Shown in pieces: positions 1 through 8,921 of a DNA stretch of 64,000 nt; the stretch's first letter is position 1; the number at the start of each line of letters is the position of its first letter. This DNA is from Daejeonella oryzae DSM 19973 (GTDB taxonomy: Bacteria > Bacteroidota > Bacteroidia > Sphingobacteriales > Sphingobacteriaceae), in the NCBI RefSeq assembly GCF_000422945.1, contig NZ_KE383964.1, positions 473,650-537,649 on the forward strand, written 5' to 3'. The translations under genes and the position numbers were made by a program. The notes below the pieces were generated by a model. That model saw only the letters and a list, made by a program, of their open reading frames with translations, was not told where the DNA came from and searched no databases.

Positions 1-108
1 CAGAAAGATGTTTCCTGATTTCCCTATATAGATTTTAAGATTTATTCCCAGATTTTCAAAGTTTAATTAAATCAGCATCTTAAAGAAATAGCAGATATGT
101 AAACCATT

Positions 109-127
109 TTACTAAAAATATTAGTAA
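109..127. promoter_or_regulatory. Candidate SOS (LexA-type) operator upstream of dinB
   Basis: A perfect inverted repeat with 7-base arms, TTACTAA and TTAGTAA, separated by 5 bases, lies 25 bases before the dinB start. It overlaps a weak Bacteroidota-like -7 element (TAATTTTA, close to TAnnTTTG). A dyad placed on the promoter of a translesion polymerase cassette suggests a LexA/S24-type repressor site. The symmetry is seen directly; the repressor is inferred, because no lexA-like gene is inside the window. The rest of bases 1-152 shows no coding signal that I recognise. Confidence 0.5.
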
Positions 128-152
128 TTTTACAGGCCAATAGGATTCCAAC

Positions 153-1322
153 ATGGCCACTCATTTAAATCGTCGTTTTATTTCTCACTTTGATCTGGAT
201 ACCTTTTTTGTAAGCGTAGAGCGGTTGAAAAACAGCAAGTTAAATGGTGTTCCTTTAATTGTTGGAGGCACCAGTGACAGGGGAGTTGTAGCTGCCTGCA
301 GCTATGAAACACGTGCTTTTGGTGTACATAGTGCCATGCCCATGAAACTGGCTTTAAGGCTTTGCCCTCAGGCGCAAGTTGTTAAAGGCGATCATGATAG
401 TTACAGCCATTATTCCCGGGCAGTAACTGATATAATTAAAGAGAATGTTCCGGTTTATGAAAAGGCCAGTATTGATGAATTCTATATGGATCTCACCGGC
501 ATGGACAAATTTTTTGGCTGCAGCAAATTCACCGCCGAGCTGAAGCAAAAAGTAATGAAGGAAACCGGACTTCCAATCTCCTATGCACTTGCCTCCAATA
601 AACTGATTTCTAAAATTGCAACCAATGAAGCCAAACCAAACGGACAGCTGGAAATTTATCTGGGTGAAGAAAAACCTTTTCTGGCACCTCTTGCCATTGA
701 AAAAATGCCGGGTATTGGCCAAAAGACATCGGGCCTGTTAAGGCAAATGGGGGTAGAAACCATTAAGGTTCTGAGTGAAATTCCGCCGAGGATGCTTGAA
801 AGCCGCTTTGGGAAAACCGGCATAGATCTTTCAAGGCGGGCCAACGGGATTGATATTACACCGGTTATTCCTTATTCAGAGCAGAAAAGTATTGGCAAGG
901 AAGATACATTTGAGAATGATACCATTGATGTACATTTTCTTTACAGCCAGTTGGTTCGCATGACCGAAAATGTTGCTTTTCAGTTACGCCAGCAAAAAAA
1001 ACTATGCGGATGCGTGACGGTAAAACTGCGCTATGCAAACTTTGATACCTACACCAAACAAGCAGTGATCAGCTATACTGCATCAGATAATACCATCCTG
1101 GCAACAGCAAAAGAATTATTTAAGAAATTATATGATAAGCGACTGTTGGTACGGCTTATTGGAGTGCGGCTAAGTCATTTAGTGCAGGGTCAGCACCAGA
1201 TTGATTTATTTACCGAAACCGAAGAAAGTATCCGCTTGTACCAGGCAATGGATCATATCCGGAGAAGGTTTGGGGAGGACGCTGTATTCAGAGCAGCAGC
1301 AAAAAACTTAAGCAGGGTATAA
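153..1322 (+). CDS. dinB: DNA polymerase IV (Y-family translesion polymerase)
   Basis: This is an error-prone Y-family polymerase that copies past damaged bases. The catalytic metal ligands are visible as D14 in the FDLDTFF motif and D108-E109 in SIDEFYMDL; F19 is the expected steric gate. A helix-hairpin-helix (around MPGIGQKTSGLL, 185-196) and a little-finger domain follow. QIDLF at 349-353 matches a sliding-clamp binding box, followed by an unusual tail of about 35 residues. The length of 389 residues is slightly longer than the E. coli protein. It is followed after a single base by a DnaE-type polymerase, so the two are almost certainly cotranscribed as a mutagenesis cassette. A palindrome at 109-127 may place it under SOS control. 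Confidence 0.93.
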   Translation: MATHLNRRFISHFDLDTFFVSVERLKNSKLNGVPLIVGGTSDRGVVAACSYETRAFGVHSAMPMKLALRLCPQAQVVKGDHDSYSHYSRAVTDIIKENVPVYEKASIDEFYMDLTGMDKFFGCSKFTAELKQKVMKETGLPISYALASNKLISKIATNEAKPNGQLEIYLGEEKPFLAPLAIEKMPGIGQKTSGLLRQMGVETIKVLSEIPPRMLESRFGKTGIDLSRRANGIDITPVIPYSEQKSIGKEDTFENDTIDVHFLYSQLVRMTENVAFQLRQQKKLCGCVTVKLRYANFDTYTKQAVISYTASDNTILATAKELFKKLYDKRLLVRLIGVRLSHLVQGQHQIDLFTETEESIRLYQAMDHIRRRFGEDAVFRAAAKNLSRV

Positions 1323-1323
1323 A

Positions 1324-4248
1324 ATGTATATCAACTGCAAAACCTATTTTAGTTATCGCTATGGCACTTATGGTACCGAGGAATTAGTGAATCAGGCCGC
1401 TGAATTGGGCTTACGCTCTTTGGCACTCACCAATATTAACGGTACCCCGGATGCCTGGGATTTTGTGGATTTTTGCCGCAAAAAAGAAATCAGACCAATC
1501 CTTGGTTCTGAAATCCGGAACGGAAATAATTTGTGCTATATACTTCTGGCTAAGAATAATACAGGGCTGATGCAGATTAATCGCTTTATTTCAGAGCAAA
1601 AAAGAAGTAAAACTGATTTTCCGGAAAGGCCCGAACCGGGAGAGAGCGTATATATTATTTACCCGCTTGGTAAACTGCCGCCCGAGAGCCTGACTGAAAA
1701 CGAATTGATTGCTGTAAAACCTTCCGAGATTAACAAACTGCTGAGATTACCTGTAAATAAATATCCTGATAAGTATGTAATAGGACAGCCGGTAACATTT
1801 CAAAATAAACGGTATTTTAATGTTCACCGACTATTGAGGGCCGTAGATCAGAACACGCTGATCAGCAAACTAACTCCGCAGGATATTGCTTCGCCGGATG
1901 AAGTTTTTAGACCTGAAGCCGAATTGATGGCCATTTTTACGACCTTTCCGGCGATGATCTCACGAACTATTCTGCTAACCCAGGAATGCGTTATAGAAAC
2001 ACCGCTGCGGACAGATAAAAATAAAAAAACATATACTGGCTCGCTGGATGGCGATTTGAGCCTTTTGAAAAAGCTGGCATTTGAAGGAGTGAAACAACGC
2101 TATGGCAAGGCAACTCCGGAAATTACAGACCGGATTACCAAAGAACTTAAAGTAATTAAGCAGCTGGGTTTTAATGCCTACTACCTTATCGTTTGGGATA
2201 TTATTAATTACGCCCGCAACCAGAATTTTTTTTACGTAGGACGTGGCAGCGGAGCCAATTCCATTGTGGCGTATCTTCTGCATATAACCGACGTGGAACC
2301 AATCAGTCTGGATTTATATTTTGAGCGTTTCCTCAATGAATTCCGTACTTCGCCCCCCGATTTTGATATTGATTTTAGCCATATAGACCGTGACGCAGTA
2401 ATTGATTATGTTTTTAAACGCTTTGGCTCCGAACATGTATCGTTATTAGGTATGTACAGCACCTTTCAGAGAAGGGCTATTATCAGGGAACTGGGAAAAG
2501 TGCTTGGAGTTCCAAAAGCAGAACTGGATCATCTGGTAGCCAATAATCAATCTACTTTCTCAGAAGACAGCATTCAGCGGAAGATTCAAAAATATGGTTC
2601 GCTGCTCGAAAGCTTTCCTAATCATCACTCCATTCATGCCGGGGGAATCCTGATTTCTGAAAGTCCCATATTTGCTTATTGCGCCCTGGAGATGCCGCCC
2701 AAAGGCTTTGCTACCTCGCAAATGGATATGTTTCTGGCCGAAAAAATCGGATTGTACAAACTCGATATTTTGAGTCAGCGGGGTTTGGGGCACATTAAGG
2801 AAACTATGCGTCTGGTTCAGGCAAATAAAGGAATTAGTATTGATATTGATAAAGTGCAGGATTTCATGAAAGATGAAAAGGTGGCCGACAAAATCAGAAG
2901 AGCAGATACCATTGGCTGTTTTTATATCGAAAGTCCAGCTATGCGGCAGTTGCTGCTAAAACTCAGATGCGATGATTACCTCACTCTGGTGGCTGCCAGT
3001 TCGATTATCCGGCCCGGGGTTTCCCAGTCGGGGATGATGAAACAGTATATTTATAATTACCATCATCCCAAAGAAGTAAAATATCTGCATCCCAAAATGG
3101 AGGAATTACTAAAGGAAACTTACGGGGTAATGGTTTATCAGGAAGATGTAATTAAGATAGCGCATCACTTTGCCGGATTGGATATGGCCGAAGCTGATAT
3201 TCTTCGCCGGGCCATGTCGGGAAAATACCGGGGTAAGGATGAAATGGAGCGTATCGAAAGAAAATTCTTTGTAAATTGTACAGAACGCGGTTACCCGGAT
3301 GATATCAGCCGGGAAGTATGGCGGCAGATTGCTAGTTTTGCCGGTTACTCATTTAGTAAAGCACATTCCGCCAGTTTTGCCGTTGAAAGTTATCAGAGCT
3401 TGTACCTGAAAACCTATTTCCCCATGGAGTTTATGGTAGGAGTGATCAATAATTTCGGAGGCTTTTACCGTACCCAATTTTATTTTCATGAACTAAAAAA
3501 ATCAGGGGCACGGGTCCATCAGCCTTGCGTCAATCGCAGTGAATTTTATACTTCTATCAGTGGGGAGGATGTATTTACCGGATTTGTACATATCGAGAAA
3601 CTCAATGCTTCATTGATCGAGAAAGTTCTGCGGGAGCGAACTGAAAACGGTATTTTTATTAGTTTACAGGATTTTATCGAACGGGTGCAGCCCGGCCTGG
3701 AACAGTTAAATATTCTCATTCGTATTTCTGCATTACGCTTTACCGGTATCAATAAAAAAGAATTATTGTGGAAAGCCAACTTCCTGCAAAAGCGAACAAA
3801 AAATCATCCGGTTACTGCATCGATGTTTGCCGAACCGGAAGTTGAATTTAATCTTCCCGAATTTAGTCAGTATCCTCTGGAGGATGCTTTTGATGAAATT
3901 GAAATTTTGGGCTTTGCTTTAGGCGATTCATTTGCCCTGGCTGATGATAATTTAGAAGGAATAACCTATGCAAAAGATCTGGCAGTTAATGCCGGCAAAG
4001 AGGTTACTGTAATTGGTCAGCTGGTAACCACCAAAGATTCGCGGACTAAAAAGAATGATTACGTGGCTTTTGGTACTTTTTTAGATCCTAAAGGCGACTG
4101 GCTGGACACAGTTCACTGGCCCAACGTGATCCGGCAATTTCCTTTTATGGGGAACGGATTTTATAAAATGCAGGGTAAGGTAATGCAGGAGTTTGGTGTA
4201 TATGCTGTGGAAGTAAGGGAAATGAAAAAGATCGGGTTTAAAAAATAA
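1324..4248 (+). CDS. DnaE-type DNA polymerase III alpha subunit, likely error-prone paralogue
   Basis: This C-family polymerase is 974 residues, clearly shorter than a replicative DnaE (about 1160 or more). The polymerase active site looks intact: GRGSGANS at 307-314, PDFDID at 345-350 supplying two catalytic aspartates, and the third aspartate at about 481 in YKLDIL. The N-terminal PHP domain is degenerate: where DnaE normally has the HxH metal-binding motif, this protein reads INCKTYFSYRYG, so PHP metal binding and proofreading activity are probably lost. A C-terminal OB-fold is recognisable in the last 80 residues. Its position directly after dinB suggests a DnaE2/ImuC-like role in damage-induced mutagenesis. 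I do not see imuA or imuB here. Confidence 0.85.
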   Translation: MYINCKTYFSYRYGTYGTEELVNQAAELGLRSLALTNINGTPDAWDFVDFCRKKEIRPILGSEIRNGNNLCYILLAKNNTGLMQINRFISEQKRSKTDFPERPEPGESVYIIYPLGKLPPESLTENELIAVKPSEINKLLRLPVNKYPDKYVIGQPVTFQNKRYFNVHRLLRAVDQNTLISKLTPQDIASPDEVFRPEAELMAIFTTFPAMISRTILLTQECVIETPLRTDKNKKTYTGSLDGDLSLLKKLAFEGVKQRYGKATPEITDRITKELKVIKQLGFNAYYLIVWDIINYARNQNFFYVGRGSGANSIVAYLLHITDVEPISLDLYFERFLNEFRTSPPDFDIDFSHIDRDAVIDYVFKRFGSEHVSLLGMYSTFQRRAIIRELGKVLGVPKAELDHLVANNQSTFSEDSIQRKIQKYGSLLESFPNHHSIHAGGILISESPIFAYCALEMPPKGFATSQMDMFLAEKIGLYKLDILSQRGLGHIKETMRLVQANKGISIDIDKVQDFMKDEKVADKIRRADTIGCFYIESPAMRQLLLKLRCDDYLTLVAASSIIRPGVSQSGMMKQYIYNYHHPKEVKYLHPKMEELLKETYGVMVYQEDVIKIAHHFAGLDMAEADILRRAMSGKYRGKDEMERIERKFFVNCTERGYPDDISREVWRQIASFAGYSFSKAHSASFAVESYQSLYLKTYFPMEFMVGVINNFGGFYRTQFYFHELKKSGARVHQPCVNRSEFYTSISGEDVFTGFVHIEKLNASLIEKVLRERTENGIFISLQDFIERVQPGLEQLNILIRISALRFTGINKKELLWKANFLQKRTKNHPVTASMFAEPEVEFNLPEFSQYPLEDAFDEIEILGFALGDSFALADDNLEGITYAKDLAVNAGKEVTVIGQLVTTKDSRTKKNDYVAFGTFLDPKGDWLDTVHWPNVIRQFPFMGNGFYKMQGKVMQEFGVYAVEVREMKKIGFKK

Positions 4249-4272
4249 AGCCTGCCTGAAATATTGACTGAT

Positions 4273-5058
4273 TTAAACCTGAATATTTTTCTGATAATCT
4301 GATAAAGATTCCCGCACAAATCCTGACCAGACAGAGGGATTTTTCATTATTTCCTGTTCGAAAAAAACAAGCAGGGTTTGCATATCGCCAGGTAAATCGG
4401 TATTTAATATGTTGGGATATAATGTTGGACCGCTATGAATACAAATATTTCCGTGTTGAAATACAGGTAAAATGGCCTGTAAAGGCACATTCGCAATTCT
4501 GGCAAGTCTTGCCGGGAGTAAAGAGATATTGCAATTAGTATTCAGAAACTGTAACGGGCATGTATCTAAATTATTAAAAACGTCGATCATTAAAATAAGT
4601 TTACCGCCTCCCTGTAAATGATTCACCAGATGCCGTAATTCAATAATGCCTTTGCCTTTTTTTTGAATTTGATAGGCCTGCTTATTTGATTTATTACCAC
4701 TGATAATAAGCGAATAATAATTCTCCAGGCAGTATTGAACAAGTAATCTGGCCCAGGGAGTATGACAGGTGACTATAACACAGCCCCCATCCGGCAAGGA
4801 TAATTGGAAATCTACCAACCTGAGAATATCCTTTTTAAGAGCCGTTCTGATTAATACAGAAATTAAAGGTCTGAAAAGCCTGATGATCCAAATGCTTTGA
4901 AGGTTTTTATACATTACTGCGGGAGAGGAACCAATGCATTTAGGAATAATTAAAAAACCTGCCTTGCCGCTATAATAATGTAGTGCTGCAATTATTTTTG
5001 AAAAATAACTGCAGGATGCTATGCCGGCCCTTAAAAACAATGGTTTTCTACTTAACAT
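4273..5058 (-). CDS. LpxL/HtrB-like lipid acyltransferase family protein, divergent
   Basis: This 261-residue protein resembles the lysophospholipid/lipid A acyltransferase superfamily: a GGCVIVTCH strand followed by a hydrophobic helix, then KLILMIDVFNN and LLPARLARIANVPLQAILPVF, which fit the later conserved blocks of LpxL-type enzymes. The expected catalytic HX4(D/E) motif is altered: the histidine at 99 is present (HTPWAR), but position +5 is arginine instead of an acid. This may be a non-canonical or inactive acyltransferase. It ends 24 bases after the convergent polymerase gene and stands apart from the next gene upstream. The family assignment is inferred from the overall pattern and is moderately uncertain. 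Confidence 0.45.
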   Translation of the reverse strand: MLSRKPLFLRAGIASCSYFSKIIAALHYYSGKAGFLIIPKCIGSSPAVMYKNLQSIWIIRLFRPLISVLIRTALKKDILRLVDFQLSLPDGGCVIVTCHTPWARLLVQYCLENYYSLIISGNKSNKQAYQIQKKGKGIIELRHLVNHLQGGGKLILMIDVFNNLDTCPLQFLNTNCNISLLPARLARIANVPLQAILPVFQHGNICIHSGPTLYPNILNTDLPGDMQTLLVFFEQEIMKNPSVWSGFVRESLSDYQKNIQV

Positions 5059-5141
5059 TCAAGCTCATCAAGTATTCATTGAAAGTTATCAAATGGTATG
5101 TTTAAAGTAATTTGTAGACTAAAGAAATTTATCCTTCTATT

Positions 5142-5816
5142 TTAATTTTTAAAATTGCTAATCAGCGGATCATGTCTTCTGAGGTTTTGACGATTTAGAA
5201 TATAGTAAACTATAACGCTGAGTATTGTTGCGAAAAAGCACCAGACGGAGGTGATATAAGCATTGTAAATAAGATACGTGAAAATATAAGATACAAGGAT
5301 AAAAACGCCCATCCACCACATTCTTTTCACACTCGAAATAAAAAAAGGAAGTATGGTTGAAAGGCCATATAAAATATTTGCAGGTAAACGTAAATATCCC
5401 TGATCTGCAATAATATACTGAACATGATGGCCGTCAATCCGGGTAATTATAGGATAAAGTAACATGCAGAAAATATGATAGATACCCAGTATGATTCCTG
5501 CTGCTAACAAAATATAAAGTATGCTTCTTTGCCTGCTTCTTTCTTCGAGCAATAACATACAGAGAGGAATCCAGATTGGCCAGATTATGTGCGAGAAGCT
5601 CAGAAAGAAATTTATCGGGATAGATTGCCAGCCGGCAAATGAAAGGCTAACGAATGAAAGCCATACAAAACCCTCAGCAATTTGCTGAAGAGCAAAAAAG
5701 AATGGAAAAACAGCGAGCATAAACTGCGGAGATGTTTCAGCCTTTCTCACTGTAGCAATTCCGATTATGGAAAGTACTGCACCTGCACCAAAACTTACAC
5801 TTGCAGAAAAACACAT
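5142..5816 (-). CDS. Multi-pass membrane protein, DUF6629-like
   Basis: This 224-residue protein is very hydrophobic, with about seven predicted membrane segments. The N-terminus MCFSASVSFGAGAVL and the FFALQQIAEGFVWLSF segment match my memory of the DUF6629 family, whose function is unknown. There are no catalytic motifs that I recognise. The ATG start is followed at once by the family's conserved first residues, which supports the chosen start. It lies between an acyltransferase-like gene and a helicase gene on the same strand, with gaps of 80-150 bases, so a shared operon is possible but not shown. Confidence 0.6.
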   Translation of the reverse strand: MCFSASVSFGAGAVLSIIGIATVRKAETSPQFMLAVFPFFFALQQIAEGFVWLSFVSLSFAGWQSIPINFFLSFSHIIWPIWIPLCMLLLEERSRQRSILYILLAAGIILGIYHIFCMLLYPIITRIDGHHVQYIIADQGYLRLPANILYGLSTILPFFISSVKRMWWMGVFILVSYIFTYLIYNAYITSVWCFFATILSVIVYYILNRQNLRRHDPLISNFKN

Positions 5817-5964
5817 ACAACCTGTTTAAGAAAATGATAAACTAATTAGGTGTAATACAGTTAATTGGCTGATAGCTGGTCAGGGTCAAACTCTCTTAAA
5901 GTTAATCTTATCTTTTCTTAAAATTAGAATGATGAGTACATTATTTTGCGACTGAAACAGAAAT

Positions 5965-7872
5965 TTACATAAACTCCCAGGCGCTTTTATATCCATTTAT
6001 CTGCTCTGCATATTCTATAAAATCGGCATAGAAAGCAAGGCGGGAGAGGGTTGCGCTGTCGCCGATCACAACCAGTTTTTTGCGGGCACGGGTCATGGCA
6101 ACGTTCATACGCCTTATGTCAGACAAAAATCCGATGGTTCCTTCTGAATTACTTCTTGTCATACTGATATACACAATATCCCGCTCCTGTCCCTGGAAAC
6201 TGTCAATGGTATTTACAGAAATTTTGTGCGTGTAAGGTTGCAGATCGGGCGACTGAAGCAAGAGCTCTTTAAGCACATGAATTTGCTCTTTATATGGAGA
6301 AATAATGGCTACAGAAGGTAATTTTTCCTTCGGGCATTTTATTATCAGTTCGGCCATCAATAAGCTCAAATGCTTTATAAGCAATGCCGCTTCCTCAGAA
6401 TTGCTCGTGCTGGTACTTTCAGATTTTTCTTCGAACCCGCATCCTGCTGTATCGATAAAATTAAGAGGCAAATCTCCCGGGAACAACAAGTGATTGGCGA
6501 CAGAAGAATGTGCCTTCAATCTATTTTCGTAAAATACTTTGGAAGAATATTCCATAATGAGGCTATTCATCCGGTATTGTTCTTCCAGTAAAACAACAGC
6601 TTCGGGATGCAATTGAATACATTTCTCCAGCAAAGTTTTGTTTAAACCCTTTCTGCCGGCTTCATCAGATTTGATGGTTGGCGAAAGCTGAAAAGGATCG
6701 CCGGCAAGGATCACTTTTTGCGCTTTCAAAATCGGAATCCAACAGGCAGGTTCTATCGCCTGACCGGCCTCATCAATTACCAGCGTATGATAGTTGATTT
6801 TTGAAACTGTATAATGATTCGATCCGACGAGGGTAGCAGTTATAACCTGGGCTTTGCTGAGCAAATCTTCCTGAATATATTGTTCAATATTTCCCGCTTC
6901 TTTTATGATCTTATAAGCTTCATCAAAAAGCGCTTTGCGTTGTTCGCGTTCTGAACGCCCAAAGTTGCGTTTATATTTATGAGCCATATTGCGGAATTCG
7001 GCAGCTTGCTTTTTCAGACCACGAATTTCTTTCATACTGCTGTGTGCAGCAGTTTTGTTATCAAGCGTAAGCGACATTAATTTTTCAGAAACCCTTGCCG
7101 GATTACCAACCCTGATTACGTCAAGTCCTTCATCTGCCAATTTTTCGGTTAGCAGATCTACCGCAGTATTGCTGGGAGCAACCACCAGTATTTGTTTTCC
7201 GTTCTGCTTAATCAGCGCTTTTATAGCCTGAACCAATGTAGTGGTTTTACCTGTCCCGGGCGGGCCGTGAACAATTGCCAGATGATTTGAGGAAAGAATT
7301 TTATTTAAGCTGTTCTGTTGCGAAGTATTTAATTTCGAAACCTGAACCGGGTTATTTGAGTTTTGAAAAACAGGTTTACTTAATCCGCTGAGGACTTTGA
7401 CAAGGTCGTTGTCTGAATTATTTTCAAGTATTTTGGATGCCGCTTTAAGAGCGGCCTGCATTTCGTCGTAACTTTTATCATCAAACAATAATTCTATTCC
7501 GAGTTTTCCATTATTAGCCCAATCAGGCAGTTCATCTTCCCGCAAAGAAATTTTAAGGCGGTTGCCGTTTTGAAAAGTGATCGTTCCTTCCAGCCGGTCA
7601 TTCTTCGCATCGTGATTTGAAAACAGGACTGCAGATGCGCCAAATCTCAGCTGATGATTGATATCCTGATGAGTGGTCCGTTCTGTTTCTACCGTTAAAT
7701 AATCGCCGCGGCTTATTTCTGTATTTCTGATAGCGATAGGATACCAGACTATTCCGGCAGCCCGGCGTTCTGCTACAGAGGTGGATTGATTTAATTGCTG
7801 GTAAGATCGGAGATCTTCTTCACGTTCGATCTTTAATAAATTCAGAAGATTTTGAAAATAGGATACAGACAA
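5965..7872 (-). CDS. Superfamily 1 DNA/RNA helicase, UPF1/IGHMBP2-like
   Basis: This 635-residue protein is a superfamily 1B helicase. An N-terminal beta-barrel-like region (about 40-135) precedes the motor. Walker A is GPPGTGKT at 203-210, Walker B is IDEAGQAIEP near 366, and the later motifs include EEQYRMNS, TIDSFQGQERDIVY and MNVAMTRARKKL. This layout is shared with IGHMBP2/SMUBP-2 and Dna2-like helicases; in Bacteroidota these are common single-gene units of unclear substrate. The only plausible start is TTG at 7872, because an in-frame stop lies a few codons upstream and the next methionine is deep in the protein. A TAATTTTG promoter box lies 22 bases before it. Confidence 0.85.
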   Translation of the reverse strand: MSVSYFQNLLNLLKIEREEDLRSYQQLNQSTSVAERRAAGIVWYPIAIRNTEISRGDYLTVETERTTHQDINHQLRFGASAVLFSNHDAKNDRLEGTITFQNGNRLKISLREDELPDWANNGKLGIELLFDDKSYDEMQAALKAASKILENNSDNDLVKVLSGLSKPVFQNSNNPVQVSKLNTSQQNSLNKILSSNHLAIVHGPPGTGKTTTLVQAIKALIKQNGKQILVVAPSNTAVDLLTEKLADEGLDVIRVGNPARVSEKLMSLTLDNKTAAHSSMKEIRGLKKQAAEFRNMAHKYKRNFGRSEREQRKALFDEAYKIIKEAGNIEQYIQEDLLSKAQVITATLVGSNHYTVSKINYHTLVIDEAGQAIEPACWIPILKAQKVILAGDPFQLSPTIKSDEAGRKGLNKTLLEKCIQLHPEAVVLLEEQYRMNSLIMEYSSKVFYENRLKAHSSVANHLLFPGDLPLNFIDTAGCGFEEKSESTSTSNSEEAALLIKHLSLLMAELIIKCPKEKLPSVAIISPYKEQIHVLKELLLQSPDLQPYTHKISVNTIDSFQGQERDIVYISMTRSNSEGTIGFLSDIRRMNVAMTRARKKLVVIGDSATLSRLAFYADFIEYAEQINGYKSAWEFM

Positions 7873-7894
7873 TATATGTTATTTGGAGAAGCAG

Positions 7895-7902
7895 CAAAAT
7901 TA
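7895..7902 (-). promoter_or_regulatory. Promoter -7 box of the helicase gene
   Basis: Read on the minus strand the sequence is TAATTTTG, an exact match to the Bacteroidota -7 consensus TAnnTTTG, ending 22 bases before the TTG start. No clear -33 TTTG was found at the usual spacing. Confidence 0.45.
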
Positions 7903-7952
7903 GGATTCTTAATCTATTTTATTTAAGAAAAGCGGTATTAAGATGAATATAT

Positions 7953-8561
7953 CTATAACCTTTTTTGCTCCTTCACAACCCAGTAAACACCCTTCACATT
8001 TTGCTTTGGCTCCTTTAGAAGATAAACAAGAATCATATCTTCCAGAAGTGAAATAATAAGAAGTGAAGCTGCAATAAGATAAAGCCCTGGAAATTTCTTT
8101 CCGTAGAAAAAAAGAATATAAAAAATCCCCATGGTGCTAAAAGCAATTTTTGCCGAATATGTATGAAAACTGGATGGCCTTTTATACTTGTAAACTGCCA
8201 TCAAAACTTGTACTGCATATAATATTATGATGACATTTAATGATATTTTATGATCCTTCAAAAATGCTTTTTTGAATCGGAACAAGCCCGCGGTCATCAT
8301 TTGCATGGTAGCCAGATCTCCAAGCGAATCTAATTTTGCACCCCTTGAAGTTTCCTGTTTAAGCAAGCGAGCCAGAAAGCCGTCGATGGAATCGGAGGCT
8401 AAGCTTATAATTGCCAGCATAATAAAAAGCTGTTGCTTCTTTTTGAAAATACTGTAAGCCAGAACAGGCGCAGCAAAAAGCCGGTACAAAGAAAAAAAAT
8501 CAGGTACGGTAAGCTTCACCATGCGTTTTATGATTTTAACTATGAAACTATTGTGTTCCAT
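7953..8561 (-). CDS. CDP-alcohol phosphatidyltransferase family membrane protein
   Basis: The full family signature D-x2-D-G-x2-A-R-x8-G-x3-D-x3-D is present from D57 to D82 (DSIDGFLAR, then G74, D78, D82). These residues bind the CDP group and two metal ions in enzymes such as PgsA and PssA, which transfer phosphatidyl groups to alcohols at the cytoplasmic membrane. The 202-residue length and about five to six hydrophobic segments fit the family. The acceptor alcohol cannot be told from sequence, so I give no gene symbol. An alternative start is M14 at 8522, which would remove a short charged N-terminus. It is transcribed alone, divergently from the small membrane protein gene that follows. 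Confidence 0.8.
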   Translation of the reverse strand: MEHNSFIVKIIKRMVKLTVPDFFSLYRLFAAPVLAYSIFKKKQQLFIMLAIISLASDSIDGFLARLLKQETSRGAKLDSLGDLATMQMMTAGLFRFKKAFLKDHKISLNVIIILYAVQVLMAVYKYKRPSSFHTYSAKIAFSTMGIFYILFFYGKKFPGLYLIAASLLIISLLEDMILVYLLKEPKQNVKGVYWVVKEQKRL

Positions 8562-8683
8562 TCAGATTGTCTCTGTGCTTTAGGATTCAAGAAGTTACGT
8601 TTTTCTATCAACCTTCTTACATCAATTTAATTCAATATTTCCAATATGTAACATAAGTCATTTCGCATGAATTTTGACCGCTG

Positions 8684-8691
8684 TATTTTTG
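8684..8691 (+). promoter_or_regulatory. Promoter -7 box before the small membrane protein gene
   Basis: TATTTTTG matches TAnnTTTG exactly and ends 18 bases before the ATG at 8710. A TTTC lies at about the expected -33 position. Confidence 0.45.
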
Positions 8692-8709
8692 TATATAAAA
8701 AATAAAAAG

Positions 8710-8919
8710 ATGAAAAAAAACATGGGTTCAGCTGATAAAATAATCAGATTGATTTTTGCAGTAATCATTGCCGTTTTGTACTTCACTCAAATTGTGTCAG
8801 GAACTTTAGGCATCATATTATTAATTTTTGCAGCAGTACTGGTCATAACAAGTTTTATAAGTTTTTGCCCGCTTTATTTACCTTTTAGAATCAGTACCCG
8901 CAATAACAAATTGAATTAA
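8710..8919 (+). CDS. Small two-helix membrane protein, DUF2892 (YgaP-type) family
   Basis: This 69-residue protein starts MKKNMGSADKIIRLIFAV and contains two hydrophobic helices, ending CPLYLPFRIST. This is the DUF2892 pattern, found alone or fused to rhodanese domains (YgaP); the N-terminal GSADKIIR block and the cysteine after the second helix are typical. A longer TTG-initiated reading frame from 8674 exists, but the family start fits the ATG at 8710. The OsmC gene begins 2 bases after the stop, so the two are cotranscribed. That pairing hints at a sulfur or peroxide link, which is inference only. Confidence 0.75.
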   Translation: MKKNMGSADKIIRLIFAVIIAVLYFTQIVSGTLGIILLIFAAVLVITSFISFCPLYLPFRISTRNNKLN

Positions 8920-8921
8920 TT

